From Enterococcus timonensis (GTDB taxonomy: Bacteria > Bacillota > Bacilli > Lactobacillales > Enterococcaceae), in the NCBI RefSeq assembly GCF_900104595.1, contig NZ_FNVY01000003.1, forward strand, positions 496,001 to 560,000: 64,000 nt of DNA, in the 5' to 3' direction. A program made the translations under genes and the position numbers. Numbering within the stretch: the first letter of the stretch is position 1; each line of letters opens with the position of its first letter. The notes beneath the pieces are model-generated. The model did no database searches, was not told the origin of the DNA, and worked only from the letters and a program-made list of their open reading frames with translations. Of the stretch, positions 16,296 to 25,289 are shown in pieces.

Positions 16296-18138
16296 TTATC
16301 AAAAGATTATTCAACTTATTTGGCGGATTCAAAAATCAGTTTTTGTTTATGGCTTTTTCCTCGACTTAACGACCATTTTATTGCCGTATCTCGCCCTCTG
16401 GTTGTCGGCAATTATTGTCAATGGATTAGTAACAGGCCTCAGTGCGCAAAATTTATTAACGCAAACAGGCATTTTCTTAGGCGCCATTTTTTTAGTTACG
16501 CTGTTACACAGCTGGCTCACCAATCGCTCAGAAATTGTCAATGAAGAATTTGAATTGAAATTACAAGCAGAAGGCACGTTGAAATTATTAAGCATTCCTT
16601 ATTATCAGCTGCAAGATGCTGAAATTCGTGAAAATTATCAACGGGCGCAAGACTCCATGCAATATAGTGGGGGTTTTACTAGCTTATTAGATAACGGCAT
16701 GTCAGCCTTACTGCAAGGGGTGATTGCCTTAATCATTGGAATCATTTCATTAGGGCAACTGCAATATTTTAAAACGACCGATCCAACAGGTTTATGGAGT
16801 AATTCTATCTGGTTTGTTTTTCTGTTATTAGTAGTGATTTTTGTCCCGATTATCTTAAATATTAAAATCGCCACTAAACGAGTGGAAATTGAAAAAAATT
16901 CTTTTGAAGAAACGGTTCAGATTAATAATCAAGCGAATTATTTGCTCAATCTTTTTATTAATTATGAAAATGGACCCGTCTTACGTTTATATCAAGCAGG
17001 TCTGACGATGGTTGGCCGCTATAAAAAATTCCAAAAAGCTTCTGAAAATATTTTTCAAAAACAAGCATATGCGGAAGGAAAATTGCAAAGTTTCACTAGC
17101 ATTTTGGCCAGTATTTTAAATGCCGCCGTGTATTTATTAGTTTTTTTAAAAGCGTATTATGGGGCAATTGGCGTAGGGTCAGTTTTATTGTATGCGGGAT
17201 ATTTTTTGACAATGACCGGCGCTTTAACGCAATTATTTACCTCGCTTGCTGGAATGAATGGCAAGGTCGAAATTTTAGCTTATTATTTTGACTTTTTGCA
17301 TTTAAAGCCTTTAGAAACCGGCACTTTACCCGTAGAAAAAAGAGACGACAACCAATATCAAATCGAATTTCACGATGTCTCTTTTCAATATCCAGGAAGC
17401 GACGAATGGAGTCTGCGGCATGTGGATTTGAAATTAAAAATCGGCGAAAAATTAGCAATCGTCGGTCGCAATGGTTCTGGGAAAAGTACGTTAGTAAAAC
17501 TATTAACTCGCCTGTATCCTGTGACGGAAGGAAAAATTACTTTAAACGGCATCGAAATTGAAAAATACGATGTCACAGAATATCAACAATTATTAGCCGT
17601 TGTTTTTCAAGATTTTAAATTATTTGCCTTTAGTGTCGCTGAAAATGTCGCTGCCAGTCACACACCCAATAACGAGCGGGTCAATCAAGCATTATATATT
17701 GCCGGCATTCAAGATAAAGTGGCGACTTTTCCAAAAGGGATCGAGACGACTCTTTACAAAAATATTGATGAAGACGGGATTGATGTTTCAGGTGGCGAAG
17801 CGCAAAAAATTGCGATTGCCCGCGCTTGGTATCGGGATGCGCCTTTCGTTGTTTTGGACGAGCCAACTTCAGCGTTAGATCCTTTTTCAGAATTTGAAGT
17901 GTATCGCCGGTTTGATCAACTGGTAGCGGATAAAACGTCCATTTACATTTCTCACCGGATGAGTTCCACCAAATTTGCCGATAAAATTGTCGTGTTCGAC
18001 CACGGCGAAATAATTGAAAGTGGCAACCATCAAGAGTTAATGAATCAAGCGGGGATGTATGCTAATTTATTTAAAGCCCAAGCAGCTTATTACACGGAAA
18101 AACTTGATAAAGAACAAGTGGCAACCTTATTTGCTTAA
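16276..18138 (+). CDS. ABC exporter half-transporter (membrane + ATPase), subunit 2
   Basis: 620-aa half-transporter. Six membrane helices occupy roughly residues 20-340. The ATPase has Walker A VGRNGSGKSTLVK near 400, signature DVSGGEAQKIAIARA near 506, Walker B FVVLDEPTSALDP near 529 and SHRMSS. The start is the ATG after AGGAGGGCGCTGAAA, inside the end of subunit 1, indicating translational coupling. Both subunits keep an intact Walker B glutamate, so there is no obviously degenerate site. No precursor peptide or immunity gene lies nearby. Confidence 0.88.
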   Translation: MKKLWPNYQKIIQLIWRIQKSVFVYGFFLDLTTILLPYLALWLSAIIVNGLVTGLSAQNLLTQTGIFLGAIFLVTLLHSWLTNRSEIVNEEFELKLQAEGTLKLLSIPYYQLQDAEIRENYQRAQDSMQYSGGFTSLLDNGMSALLQGVIALIIGIISLGQLQYFKTTDPTGLWSNSIWFVFLLLVVIFVPIILNIKIATKRVEIEKNSFEETVQINNQANYLLNLFINYENGPVLRLYQAGLTMVGRYKKFQKASENIFQKQAYAEGKLQSFTSILASILNAAVYLLVFLKAYYGAIGVGSVLLYAGYFLTMTGALTQLFTSLAGMNGKVEILAYYFDFLHLKPLETGTLPVEKRDDNQYQIEFHDVSFQYPGSDEWSLRHVDLKLKIGEKLAIVGRNGSGKSTLVKLLTRLYPVTEGKITLNGIEIEKYDVTEYQQLLAVVFQDFKLFAFSVAENVAASHTPNNERVNQALYIAGIQDKVATFPKGIETTLYKNIDEDGIDVSGGEAQKIAIARAWYRDAPFVVLDEPTSALDPFSEFEVYRRFDQLVADKTSIYISHRMSSTKFADKIVVFDHGEIIESGNHQELMNQAGMYANLFKAQAAYYTEKLDKEQVATLFA

Positions 18139-18161
18139 AACATTTTCTTAAAAAAAAACAC

Positions 18162-18210
18162 AAAAAAATCGCTGATGAATGAAAATTCATTAGCGATTTT
18201 TATTTTTTTA
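18162..18210. terminator. Bidirectional terminator between ABC exporter and spxH
   Basis: AAATCGCTGATGAAT pairs with ATTCATTAGCGATTT around GAAA, with A and T runs on either side. It separates the convergent exporter operon and spxH. Confidence 0.88.
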
Positions 18211-18215
18211 TAAAA

Positions 18216-18857
18216 TTAAACGAGATGAAGATGATTTTTTTTAAGTCGTTGATGGCCATTTGCCAAATTTTCCCGCAGCTCTTCTTGTTCAGTATTGCAT
18301 AACCGAGCAATCGCTGAAAATTCTTTACAAACATCGCCAGTTAATAAAACACCGAAGTCGCGCCCGGAAGCGTAATTGTAAACTACAACAGAAGGCGTTT
18401 GGACAATAGACATATCATGGGCAATTTGTTGATCAGTTAAAAAAGCTTCTTTAACCAACCGACTGGACCGATCATGGTGAAATTCTTCCAAATCACCACC
18501 GGCGGCAGTAACCAATTGATCTACCAATTTTGGTTCATAAGCTAATTTTTCGATGCCACATAATTTTTGCAACTGTAATAAAAACGAGCGGCCTTTTTTC
18601 TTGCCTTGTAATTGCAGTGTTTTATAATCTAGTGCAGCATTGTAAAAAGTTTGAAAAATTTCATTCCGCAAGGCCAAATCACCTTTTGGCAAGTTATAAA
18701 TTTTCATAAAACGGTCCACCACGTGCATATTAACGAACGGCACAAAGCGAAACTGAATTTTTTTTTGACTCTCCGCTTCAACTAAGCGAAGGATTTGTCG
18801 TTCCGCTTGGAAGCACTCGACGCCCAACGGATTGACGAATAAATAAATTTCTATCAT
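18216..18857 (-). CDS. spxH: ClpXP adaptor SpxH/YjbH-like, DsbA-fold protein
   Basis: 213-aa thioredoxin/DsbA-fold protein of the YjbH/SpxH family, which delivers the regulator Spx to ClpXP for degradation. The N-terminal IEIYLFVNPLGVECFQAER places GVEC where DsbA has CxxC, so the first cysteine is replaced by glycine. The cis-Pro region is VQTPSVVVYN. The gene has the same neighbours as Bacillus yjbH (CYTH, small alarmone synthetase, NAD kinase, RluA-type synthase). The start is the ATG after GGGGGAA; an upstream ATG lacks this. The family is well supported; the adaptor role is inferred. Confidence 0.8.
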   Translation of the reverse strand: MIEIYLFVNPLGVECFQAERQILRLVEAESQKKIQFRFVPFVNMHVVDRFMKIYNLPKGDLALRNEIFQTFYNAALDYKTLQLQGKKKGRSFLLQLQKLCGIEKLAYEPKLVDQLVTAAGGDLEEFHHDRSSRLVKEAFLTDQQIAHDMSIVQTPSVVVYNYASGRDFGVLLTGDVCKEFSAIARLCNTEQEELRENLANGHQRLKKNHLHLV

Positions 18858-18938
18858 CAATGTTCCCCCAATTATCCTGATCACTCACACTCATAATCTA
18901 TCAGAAATGAGGACGAATTTGAAATATTTTGTCTTATC

Positions 18939-19529
18939 CTATGAATTTTTAGCGCCAGGAAAATTTTTTCCAAAGAGCATTCGCTGAATTTTACTTTTCG
19001 CTTTGGTGTCGGGAATTTGATATTTTTTTAAAAATTCCGCAAAATCTTTCGCTCCTTGCGCTTCATTTTCCACTTCTAATTCTAATTCATAATCGGTAAA
19101 GCCATAATAGACCGAGCGATCCAATGCCAACAAGCCAATCGGTAAAAGTAATTCATTGCGCCACGTTTCTAACTGGCCAAAGACTGATAATTTTGCCGGA
19201 TGAATCCGAAATTCCGCTAATTTATCAGCTACAGCGCCTTGTTTTAAAAATTTCCCGCTCGCAATTTGGGCGACTTGTTCAGAAGTTAAAAGATCGGTAA
19301 TTTCTAATTTACCAGAGGACTGTGGGACTTTTAAAGTCAATTCTCCGCTATTAGTAAATTCTCGTAAACGCAAAGAACAATGGCGATGTTTTAAATGGGT
19401 TTTGTAAGTATCGAAATAATAATTTTTTTGCCAAACCGCCTCTTGTGCTGGTAATTGTAAATCTTGCTGCAATTTTTCATAATTTTGCTTTGTTAAAAGC
19501 GTTTTGAATTCAATTTCTAGACTTTCCAT
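18939..19529 (-). CDS. CYTH domain protein (YjbK-like, triphosphate tunnel fold)
   Basis: 196-aa CYTH-family protein with the diagnostic ExExK motif at its start (EIEFK, residues 5-9). Paired strands of basic and acidic residues follow, for example RHCSLRLREF, GELTLKVPQS and YYGFTDYELELEVE. CYTH enzymes bind triphosphates and metals and include tripolyphosphatases and adenylate cyclases; the substrate here is unknown. It is divergent from relQ, its neighbour in the Bacillus yjbK-yjbM cluster. The ATG has AAGGAGAAAT upstream. Confidence 0.9.
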   Translation of the reverse strand: MESLEIEFKTLLTKQNYEKLQQDLQLPAQEAVWQKNYYFDTYKTHLKHRHCSLRLREFTNSGELTLKVPQSSGKLEITDLLTSEQVAQIASGKFLKQGAVADKLAEFRIHPAKLSVFGQLETWRNELLLPIGLLALDRSVYYGFTDYELELEVENEAQGAKDFAEFLKKYQIPDTKAKSKIQRMLFGKNFPGAKNS

Positions 19530-19709
19530 AATTTCTCCTTTAACACACTTGTTTCTATTGTTCTAAAAAAAAGGGGATTCGTCAAGGAAAATTTTATTTT
19601 TCGAATTTTTTTTTGCTAGCTTAGTGTAACAAGAGTCAAAAAGCGCGCATTTATGTTAAACTAGAAAAGGTGTAAAAATCAGGAAAAACACAGGATAGAG
19701 GGATGCCAA

Positions 19710-20399
19710 ATGGAAAAAGATTGGGAAACATTTTTAGTACCTTATGATCTAGCTGTGCGGGAATTAAAAGTAAAACTGCGGGGCATTCGCAAACAATATA
19801 AAGAAAAAAACTTACATACCCCGATTGAATTTGTGACAGGACGAGTCAAGCCGGTGGAAAGTATTTTGCAAAAGGCCAAAATGCGCCATATTTCTATTGA
19901 TAATTTGGAAGAAGAGATGCAAGATATTGCCGGACTTAGAATTATGTGCCAGTTTGTAGAAGATATTTATGAAGTGATTGATCTTTTGCGGGCCCGTAAT
20001 GATTTAAAAGTGATTATTGAACGGGATTATATTAATAATCAAAAGCCAAGCGGCTATCGCTCGTATCATTTGGTGGTGGAATTTCCCGTTGAAATGATTA
20101 CCGGTGAGAAAAAAATTCTCGCTGAAATTCAAATCCGGACCTTAGCGATGAATTTTTGGGCAACGATTGAACATAGTTTAAACTATAAATATCAAGGGGA
20201 TTTCCCTGAAGAATTACAAGAACGTTTAAAGCGCTCGGCGGAAGCTGCTTATCAATTAGACGAAGAAATGTCTAGCATTCGCGAAGATATTCAAGAAGCG
20301 CAGCATTTATTTTCCCACGGCAAATCAAGTGCCGACTGGCGCAATCAAGAAGACGAAGAGCACGACCATGAAGATCATGAAGAAGGTGAAAAACATTAA
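19710..20399 (+). CDS. relQ: Small alarmone synthetase RelQ (GTP pyrophosphokinase)
   Basis: 229-aa single-domain (p)ppGpp synthetase. Key motifs: RGIRKQYKEKN (GTP/ATP binding), DIAGLRIMC near 71, KPSGYRSYH near 111, EIQIRTLAMNFWATIEHSLNYKY near 140-162. There is no hydrolase, TGS or ACT domain, so it is a stress-type small synthetase rather than RelA. The last ~20 residues are strongly acidic and histidine-rich (EDEEHDHEDHEEGEKH), unusual for the family. The end overlaps the NAD kinase start, and NAD kinase and an RluA-type gene follow, the conserved yjbM-N-O order. Confidence 0.95.
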   Translation: MEKDWETFLVPYDLAVRELKVKLRGIRKQYKEKNLHTPIEFVTGRVKPVESILQKAKMRHISIDNLEEEMQDIAGLRIMCQFVEDIYEVIDLLRARNDLKVIIERDYINNQKPSGYRSYHLVVEFPVEMITGEKKILAEIQIRTLAMNFWATIEHSLNYKYQGDFPEELQERLKRSAEAAYQLDEEMSSIREDIQEAQHLFSHGKSSADWRNQEDEEHDHEDHEEGEKH

Positions 20400-21198
20400 A
20401 GTTGCGATTGTCCATAATCAAGAAGAAAAAACCTTAAAGATTTTACCAGAACTGATGGAATGTTTAGCAAGTCATCAAATTGAAATTGATGCGGATCATC
20501 CGGAAGTGGTGATTTCTGTTGGCGGTGACGGGACGCTCTTGTCGGCGTTTCATCGTTTTAATCATCGCTTAAATGAAGTGCAATTTCTCGGCATTCATAC
20601 CGGGCATCTTGGATTTTATACTGACTGGCGCGATTATGAATTAGTAGATATGGTGGAAAGTTTGAAAAAAAATGGCACAAGCATGCCGTCCATTCAATAT
20701 CCGTTGTTAGATGTTGTCGTTCATTATCGTGATAAAGAAAATAGCGGTCATTTTTTAGCTTTAAATGAATCGGTCATTCGGCGCGTCGGAAAAACAATGG
20801 TGGCCGATGTCTTAATTAATGATCGACTTTTTGAACATTTTAGAGGAGACGGCTTAGTCGTTTCCACGCCTACTGGATCCACAGCTTACAATAAAAGTAT
20901 CGGCGGGGCGATTTTGCATCCGGAATTACCAGCATTTCAGCTGACGGAAATTGCTTCGTTAAATAATATCGTCTTTCGCACATTAGGTTCTTCGATGGTG
21001 ATTGCCGAAAATGATTGGGTAACGATCATTCCTGATTCCGCCGATGATTATCATTTATCCGTCGATCAATTGGCGATGGGAAATCGCGATATTGAAAAAA
21101 TAACGTATCGTTTGGCGGCTGAAAAAATTCAATTTGTGGCCACGCGCCACTTACCATTTTTTACGCGGGTGAAAGATGCTTTTATCGGAGAAGTCTAA
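20377..21198 (+). CDS. nadK: NAD kinase
   Basis: ATP-NAD kinase making NADP; about 273 aa. The GGDGT motif (SVGGDGTLLSAFH) is near residue 50, followed by LALNES near 123 and the segment TPTGSTAYNKSIGGA near 160. The start is uncertain: ATG at 20377 is given, but GTG at 20386 or ATG at 20368 are in frame, and all lie inside the 3' end of relQ, so translation is coupled. Its stop overlaps the start of the RluA-type gene. Confidence 0.93.
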   Translation: MKKVKNIKVAIVHNQEEKTLKILPELMECLASHQIEIDADHPEVVISVGGDGTLLSAFHRFNHRLNEVQFLGIHTGHLGFYTDWRDYELVDMVESLKKNGTSMPSIQYPLLDVVVHYRDKENSGHFLALNESVIRRVGKTMVADVLINDRLFEHFRGDGLVVSTPTGSTAYNKSIGGAILHPELPAFQLTEIASLNNIVFRTLGSSMVIAENDWVTIIPDSADDYHLSVDQLAMGNRDIEKITYRLAAEKIQFVATRHLPFFTRVKDAFIGEV

Positions 21199-22094
21199 TG
21201 GAATTTTTATATCAAGTCGGCGACAAGCATCCGAAATATTTGCGAGAATTTTTAAAAGGACAAGGGATTTCAAAAAAATTATTAGCCAAAATAAAATTTC
21301 AAGACGGTAAAATTTTGGTTAACCATCAAGAACAAACGGTGCGCTATTTAATTAGTGCCGGCGATAAAATAGTCGTCCACATTCCAGCCGAGCTCCTTCA
21401 TGAAACAGTGGCGGCCTGTCCGAAAGATTTTCCGATTTTATTTGAAGACGAACATTTTTTAATTGTTGATAAACCAGCTGGCGTGGCTTCTATCCCGGCG
21501 CAATATCATCCTAATGAGACAATGGCTAATCGGGTGAAATATTATTACGTTAGTCAAAATTATGAAAACCAAGTGATTCATATTGTCACCCGCTTAGATC
21601 GCGATACGAGCGGCGTGATGTTATTTGCCAAACATGGCTTTGCCCATGCGTTGCTGGAATCGGGTCCGAAAATTTCTAAAAAATATTTAGCGATCGTTTC
21701 TGGCGATTTAAAAAAAATAGCCGATCATGGCGAAATTGACGCTCCGATTGCTCGCGTACCATCATCTTTAATGAAACGCCAAGTCGATCCTAGCGGCAAG
21801 CAGGCCCGAACGGAATATTGGCTACGACAAAAAAATCAAGCATCTTGTGAAGTGGAAGTCCAACTACATACAGGACGAACCCACCAAATTCGGGTTCATT
21901 TTGCTTATTTAGGCTGTCCATTATTTGGCGATGATTTATATGATGGTCCGACTGAAAAAATTTCACGCCAAGCACTTCATTGTACGAAAATTACTTTTTA
22001 TCATCCTTTTTTAAAAAAAGAGATGACAATTACTAGCCCCATTCCTGAAGATATCCGGGCCTTGGAGGAGGATTTATTTGAGCGAAGAGAATAA
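21198..22094 (+). CDS. RluA-family pseudouridine synthase
   Basis: 298-aa RNA pseudouridine synthase of the RluD/YjbO type. An S4-like N-terminus (YLREFLKGQGISKKLLAKIKF) precedes the catalytic domain, with TRLDRDTSGVMLFAK near residue 133 carrying the catalytic Asp and LHTGRTHQIRVHFAYLG near 222. The first base of ATG is the last base of the NAD kinase stop, so the genes are coupled. The substrate (rRNA site) cannot be set from sequence alone. The last 17 bases overlap mgtE. Confidence 0.92.
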   Translation: MEFLYQVGDKHPKYLREFLKGQGISKKLLAKIKFQDGKILVNHQEQTVRYLISAGDKIVVHIPAELLHETVAACPKDFPILFEDEHFLIVDKPAGVASIPAQYHPNETMANRVKYYYVSQNYENQVIHIVTRLDRDTSGVMLFAKHGFAHALLESGPKISKKYLAIVSGDLKKIADHGEIDAPIARVPSSLMKRQVDPSGKQARTEYWLRQKNQASCEVEVQLHTGRTHQIRVHFAYLGCPLFGDDLYDGPTEKISRQALHCTKITFYHPFLKKEMTITSPIPEDIRALEEDLFERRE

Positions 22095-23439
22095 CCTACA
22101 AGAAAAATTTCAAGAATTAAAAAAATTATTAATAAATGCGGATATGACACAATTTCGCGCTGAATTTCTTGATTTGCATTTATATGATCAAGCCCAATTT
22201 TATCAACAAATCGATTCAGAACTGCGAGTGGAATTTTACAATTTTTTGTCCCCGCAAGAAGTCGCGGATCTTTTTGATTTAATTGAAGAAGATGATCGGC
22301 AAATTCCAATTTATTTAAAAGAAATGCGTCCGGCTTACGTGGCGGAAATGTTATCGGGAATGTATATCGATAATGCGGTGGATTTATTGGATCAATTAGA
22401 GCCTGATCAAATGGCGAAATATCTTAGTCTAATGAGTCGCCAAGATGCTGGAGAAATGAAAGAACTACTTCATTATGAAGATCAAACGGCCGGCGCTATT
22501 ATGACGACAGAATTTGTCTCGATTGTCGGCAATCAAACAGTAAGTTCCGCTTTGTTAGCTTTAAAAGTAGCCGCTAAAGAAGCCGAAACCATTTATTATA
22601 TTTATGTGTTGGATGAAGAAAATCATTTGGCCGGCGTTATTTCATTGCGGGATTTAATTGTTAATGATGACGATGTGTTCGTGTACGACGTGATGAGTAC
22701 GCGGGTGATTACCGTTGAAGTAGGCGATGAACAAACACAAGCCGCCCAAACTATTCGTGATTATGATTTTCTCGCTTTACCAGTAACGGATTATGAAAAT
22801 CATTTATTAGGAATTATCACCGTCGACGATGTCTTAGATGTGATGGATGAAGAAGCCACTAGCGATTACTCCGGTTTAGCCGGGGTCGATGTGGATATTG
22901 TTTCGGAAAATCCGTTGCGGGCCTCATTGAAACGATTGCCTTGGTTAGTGACGCTCTTATTTTTAGGGATGTCCACCGCTAGTTTAATTTCTCATTATGA
23001 AGAACTCGTCTCTGAAGCGAGTATTTTAGCAGTTTTTATTTCTTTAATTACTGGAACGGCAGGAAATGCTGGCACGCAAAGTTTGGCTGTCGCTGTTAGA
23101 CGTTTAGCGATTGGTGACGATGAAGGAAAAACTTTTTTTGGTTTAATTTTAAAAGAAATTTTAACAGGATTAATTACCGGCGTGGTAACGGGTGTGACGG
23201 TCTTCTTAATGGTAGGCATTTGGAAACAAAATTTTGCGCTTGGATTAGTGGTGGGCATGGCGATGCTTTTTGCCATTGTTGTAGCTAATCTTGCCGGCAG
23301 TTTGATTCCGATGTTGATGGAACGATTAGGCTTTGATCCGGCGGTAGCTTCGGGACCATTTATTACTACGCTGTCCGATTTAACGAGTGTTTTAATTTAC
23401 TTTAATATTGCGGCGCTATTTATGAATCAATTCATTTGA
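22078..23439 (+). CDS. mgtE: Magnesium transporter MgtE
   Basis: 453-aa MgtE channel. An acidic N-domain (residues ~1-130) is followed by two CBS domains (~135-255, with MTTEFVSI, ISLRDLI, VMSTRVITV and GIITVDDVLD) and five membrane helices (~285-450). The pore segment AGNAGTQSLAVAVRRLA near 338 is typical. The N and CBS domains gate the channel by sensing cytoplasmic Mg. The start is TTG, supported by GGAGGAGG 6 bases upstream and overlapping the preceding gene. The last gene of the spxH-region plus-strand operon. Confidence 0.94.
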   Translation: MSEENNLQEKFQELKKLLINADMTQFRAEFLDLHLYDQAQFYQQIDSELRVEFYNFLSPQEVADLFDLIEEDDRQIPIYLKEMRPAYVAEMLSGMYIDNAVDLLDQLEPDQMAKYLSLMSRQDAGEMKELLHYEDQTAGAIMTTEFVSIVGNQTVSSALLALKVAAKEAETIYYIYVLDEENHLAGVISLRDLIVNDDDVFVYDVMSTRVITVEVGDEQTQAAQTIRDYDFLALPVTDYENHLLGIITVDDVLDVMDEEATSDYSGLAGVDVDIVSENPLRASLKRLPWLVTLLFLGMSTASLISHYEELVSEASILAVFISLITGTAGNAGTQSLAVAVRRLAIGDDEGKTFFGLILKEILTGLITGVVTGVTVFLMVGIWKQNFALGLVVGMAMLFAIVVANLAGSLIPMLMERLGFDPAVASGPFITTLSDLTSVLIYFNIAALFMNQFI

Positions 23440-23457
23440 AGAAATTTTCAAAATATA

Positions 23458-23486
23458 TTGACAGAAGCCCACAAGATTGCTATGAT
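23458..23486 (+). promoter_or_regulatory. Promoter of the brnQ T-box transcript
   Basis: TTGACA (23458-23463), 17-base spacer, TATGAT (23481-23486), nearly consensus, directly upstream of the T-box leader. Confidence 0.88.
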
Positions 23487-23499
23487 ATAAAAAAATATA

Positions 23500-23745
23500 A
23501 ATGACTTTGAAGAAAAGAGTACTTATTCTGCTTGTCTACAGGGAGCCGTAGATGCTGAAACGCGGTGGCAAAATGTTTAAGGAAAATCATTTCTGAGTTC
23601 TGCGGTGAATTTTTAGCTGTAGCGTCGGCCTTCGTTAATAGGCTAGCTGATGTTAGTCGGCGACAAGTGTAGTTTTTTGACTACTAAAAAAAGGTGGTAC
23701 CGTGCGTAAGCGCCCTTTTCCCAGATGGGAAAAGGGCGCTTTTTG
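23500..23745 (+). promoter_or_regulatory. T-box riboswitch upstream of brnQ, putative Ile specifier ATC
   Basis: The core AGGTGGTACCGTGCG (23692-23706) is near-consensus T-box. AGTA (23518-23521) is followed by CTTA, which pairs with TAAG (23578-23581). The 3' side of the specifier loop then reads GAAA-ATC-A, placing ATC (Ile) at 23586-23588. The terminator is GCGCCCTTTTCCC/GGGAAAAGGGCGC with five T residues (23709-23745). Isoleucine fits a branched-chain amino-acid transporter. The core is certain; the specifier is inferred. Confidence 0.93.
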
Positions 23746-23840
23746 TCATTTAAAGGAGTTGATTTTTGGCAATGTATCCGATTATGAAATGCCTGCAACA
23801 AAGAGGAAAAAAATGTTAAAAAAAATTGGAGGAAAAGATA

Positions 23841-25211
23841 ATGGGAAAGAAACTCTCATGGAAAATGTTATTAGTAGTTAGTTCAATGGTTTTTGGAATG
23901 TTTTTTGGATCAGGAAATTTAATTTTTCCAGTCCATCTTGGACAAATGGCGGGCACCAACTGGCTGTCTGCTGGTTTAGGTTTTATTGTTTCGGCGGCGG
24001 TTTTTCCTTTGCTGGCGATTTTAGCAATTGTCGTGACGCGTTCTGATGGATTATTAGATTTAGCGCGACCAGTAGGAAAATTTTATGCCGGCTTATTTCT
24101 TGTTTTGGTTCATTTAACGATTGGACCATTATTTGGGACACCACGAACAGCGGCCACAGCTTTTGAAATGGCGGCCAAACCTTTTTTACCAGATTCGGTA
24201 ATAACGGTGGGGATGATTTTATTTTCGGGACTCTTTTTTGGAGCAGCTTATTTTATTGCGACCCATCAACATCGATTATTGACCTACGTGGGAAAATATT
24301 TAAACGTGGCGTTTCTTGCATTATTAGCAATTATTTTTGTCGTCGCTTTATTTATGCCGATTGGGCCTTTAAATAGTGCCCCCAGTGCCACTTATGAAAC
24401 GGGCTCTTTAGTCAATGGTTTTTTGGAAGGATACAATACGGTTGATGCCGTGGCACTTTTGGCCTTATCGGTGACTTTTGTCCATGCCGTGCGCCATTTA
24501 GGACTTGGAGAAAAAGAAATCGCCAAAACTACATTGAAGGCAGGAATTATTGCTGTTGTAACGGCTGCTTTAATTTATTTTGTTTTAATTATTTTGGGGG
24601 CAACAAGCTTAGCAAAATTTGATCTTTCATCAAACGGTGGAACGGCCTTAAGTCAAATTGTTGGTTTTTATTTTAGTCGCTTTGGGACGGTTTTTTTAGG
24701 CGTCTTAGTTACTTTGGCAGTTTTCACTACTGCGGTAGGCTTAGTCGTTTCTTTTGCTCAAGATTTCCACAAATTATTTCCAAAAGTCAGCTATTTAAAT
24801 TGGTTACGGCTAACGACTTTTATTTCATTTTTAGTCGCTAACTTAGGACTCGACCAAATTATTGCTTACTCTTTACCGATTTTAATGTTGCTTTATCCAT
24901 TGAGCTTAGCTTTAATTTTATTGGCTCTAACTAGTAAATGGAATCAACGGAGCCCGCTAGTTTATAAAACAACGATTGCTTTTACCGTTTTGCCAGCAGT
25001 AATGGATATGTTAACGGCCACACCTGCGATAATTTCCGATTCAACACTAGTAGCACCTTTAATTCATTGGTATCAACATTATTTACCTTTAGCCAGTCTC
25101 GGACTTGGTTGGGTCTTGCCAACACTGGTGGGTTTTTTAGGCAGTCTATTTATTTTTAAATTGCAAAAAAATCCGGTAACTTTAGCCGATGCCGTAGAAG
25201 TTTCCGAATAA
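23841..25211 (+). CDS. brnQ: Branched-chain amino acid:cation symporter BrnQ
   Basis: 456-aa, 12-helix transporter of the LIVCS family. The N-terminal FGMFFGSGNLIFPVHLG is the family hallmark, with AVFTTAVGLVVSFAQDF in the middle. It imports Leu/Ile/Val with a cation. The start is the ATG after GGAGGAAAAGATA; an ATG-like in-frame start 15 bases upstream lies within the ribosome site. Expression is controlled by the T-box leader, read here as isoleucine-specific. A bidirectional terminator follows. Confidence 0.94.
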   Translation: MGKKLSWKMLLVVSSMVFGMFFGSGNLIFPVHLGQMAGTNWLSAGLGFIVSAAVFPLLAILAIVVTRSDGLLDLARPVGKFYAGLFLVLVHLTIGPLFGTPRTAATAFEMAAKPFLPDSVITVGMILFSGLFFGAAYFIATHQHRLLTYVGKYLNVAFLALLAIIFVVALFMPIGPLNSAPSATYETGSLVNGFLEGYNTVDAVALLALSVTFVHAVRHLGLGEKEIAKTTLKAGIIAVVTAALIYFVLIILGATSLAKFDLSSNGGTALSQIVGFYFSRFGTVFLGVLVTLAVFTTAVGLVVSFAQDFHKLFPKVSYLNWLRLTTFISFLVANLGLDQIIAYSLPILMLLYPLSLALILLALTSKWNQRSPLVYKTTIAFTVLPAVMDMLTATPAIISDSTLVAPLIHWYQHYLPLASLGLGWVLPTLVGFLGSLFIFKLQKNPVTLADAVEVSE

Positions 25212-25218
25212 AATAGTA

Positions 25219-25264
25219 AAAAAAAGCTCATGTTTAATCTTTTCGATTAAATCATGAGCTTTTA
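25219..25264. terminator. Bidirectional terminator between brnQ and cutC
   Basis: AAAAGCTCATG(T)TTAATC pairs with GATTAAATCATGAGCTTTT around TTTTC, with A and T runs on the two sides. Confidence 0.9.
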
Positions 25265-25289
25265 TTGCAATTGAGGATTCAAAAATTTT

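Noticed and set aside
14472-18138. Bacteriocin export cluster
   Set aside because: No precursor peptide, peptidase domain or immunity gene is seen near the two half-transporters.
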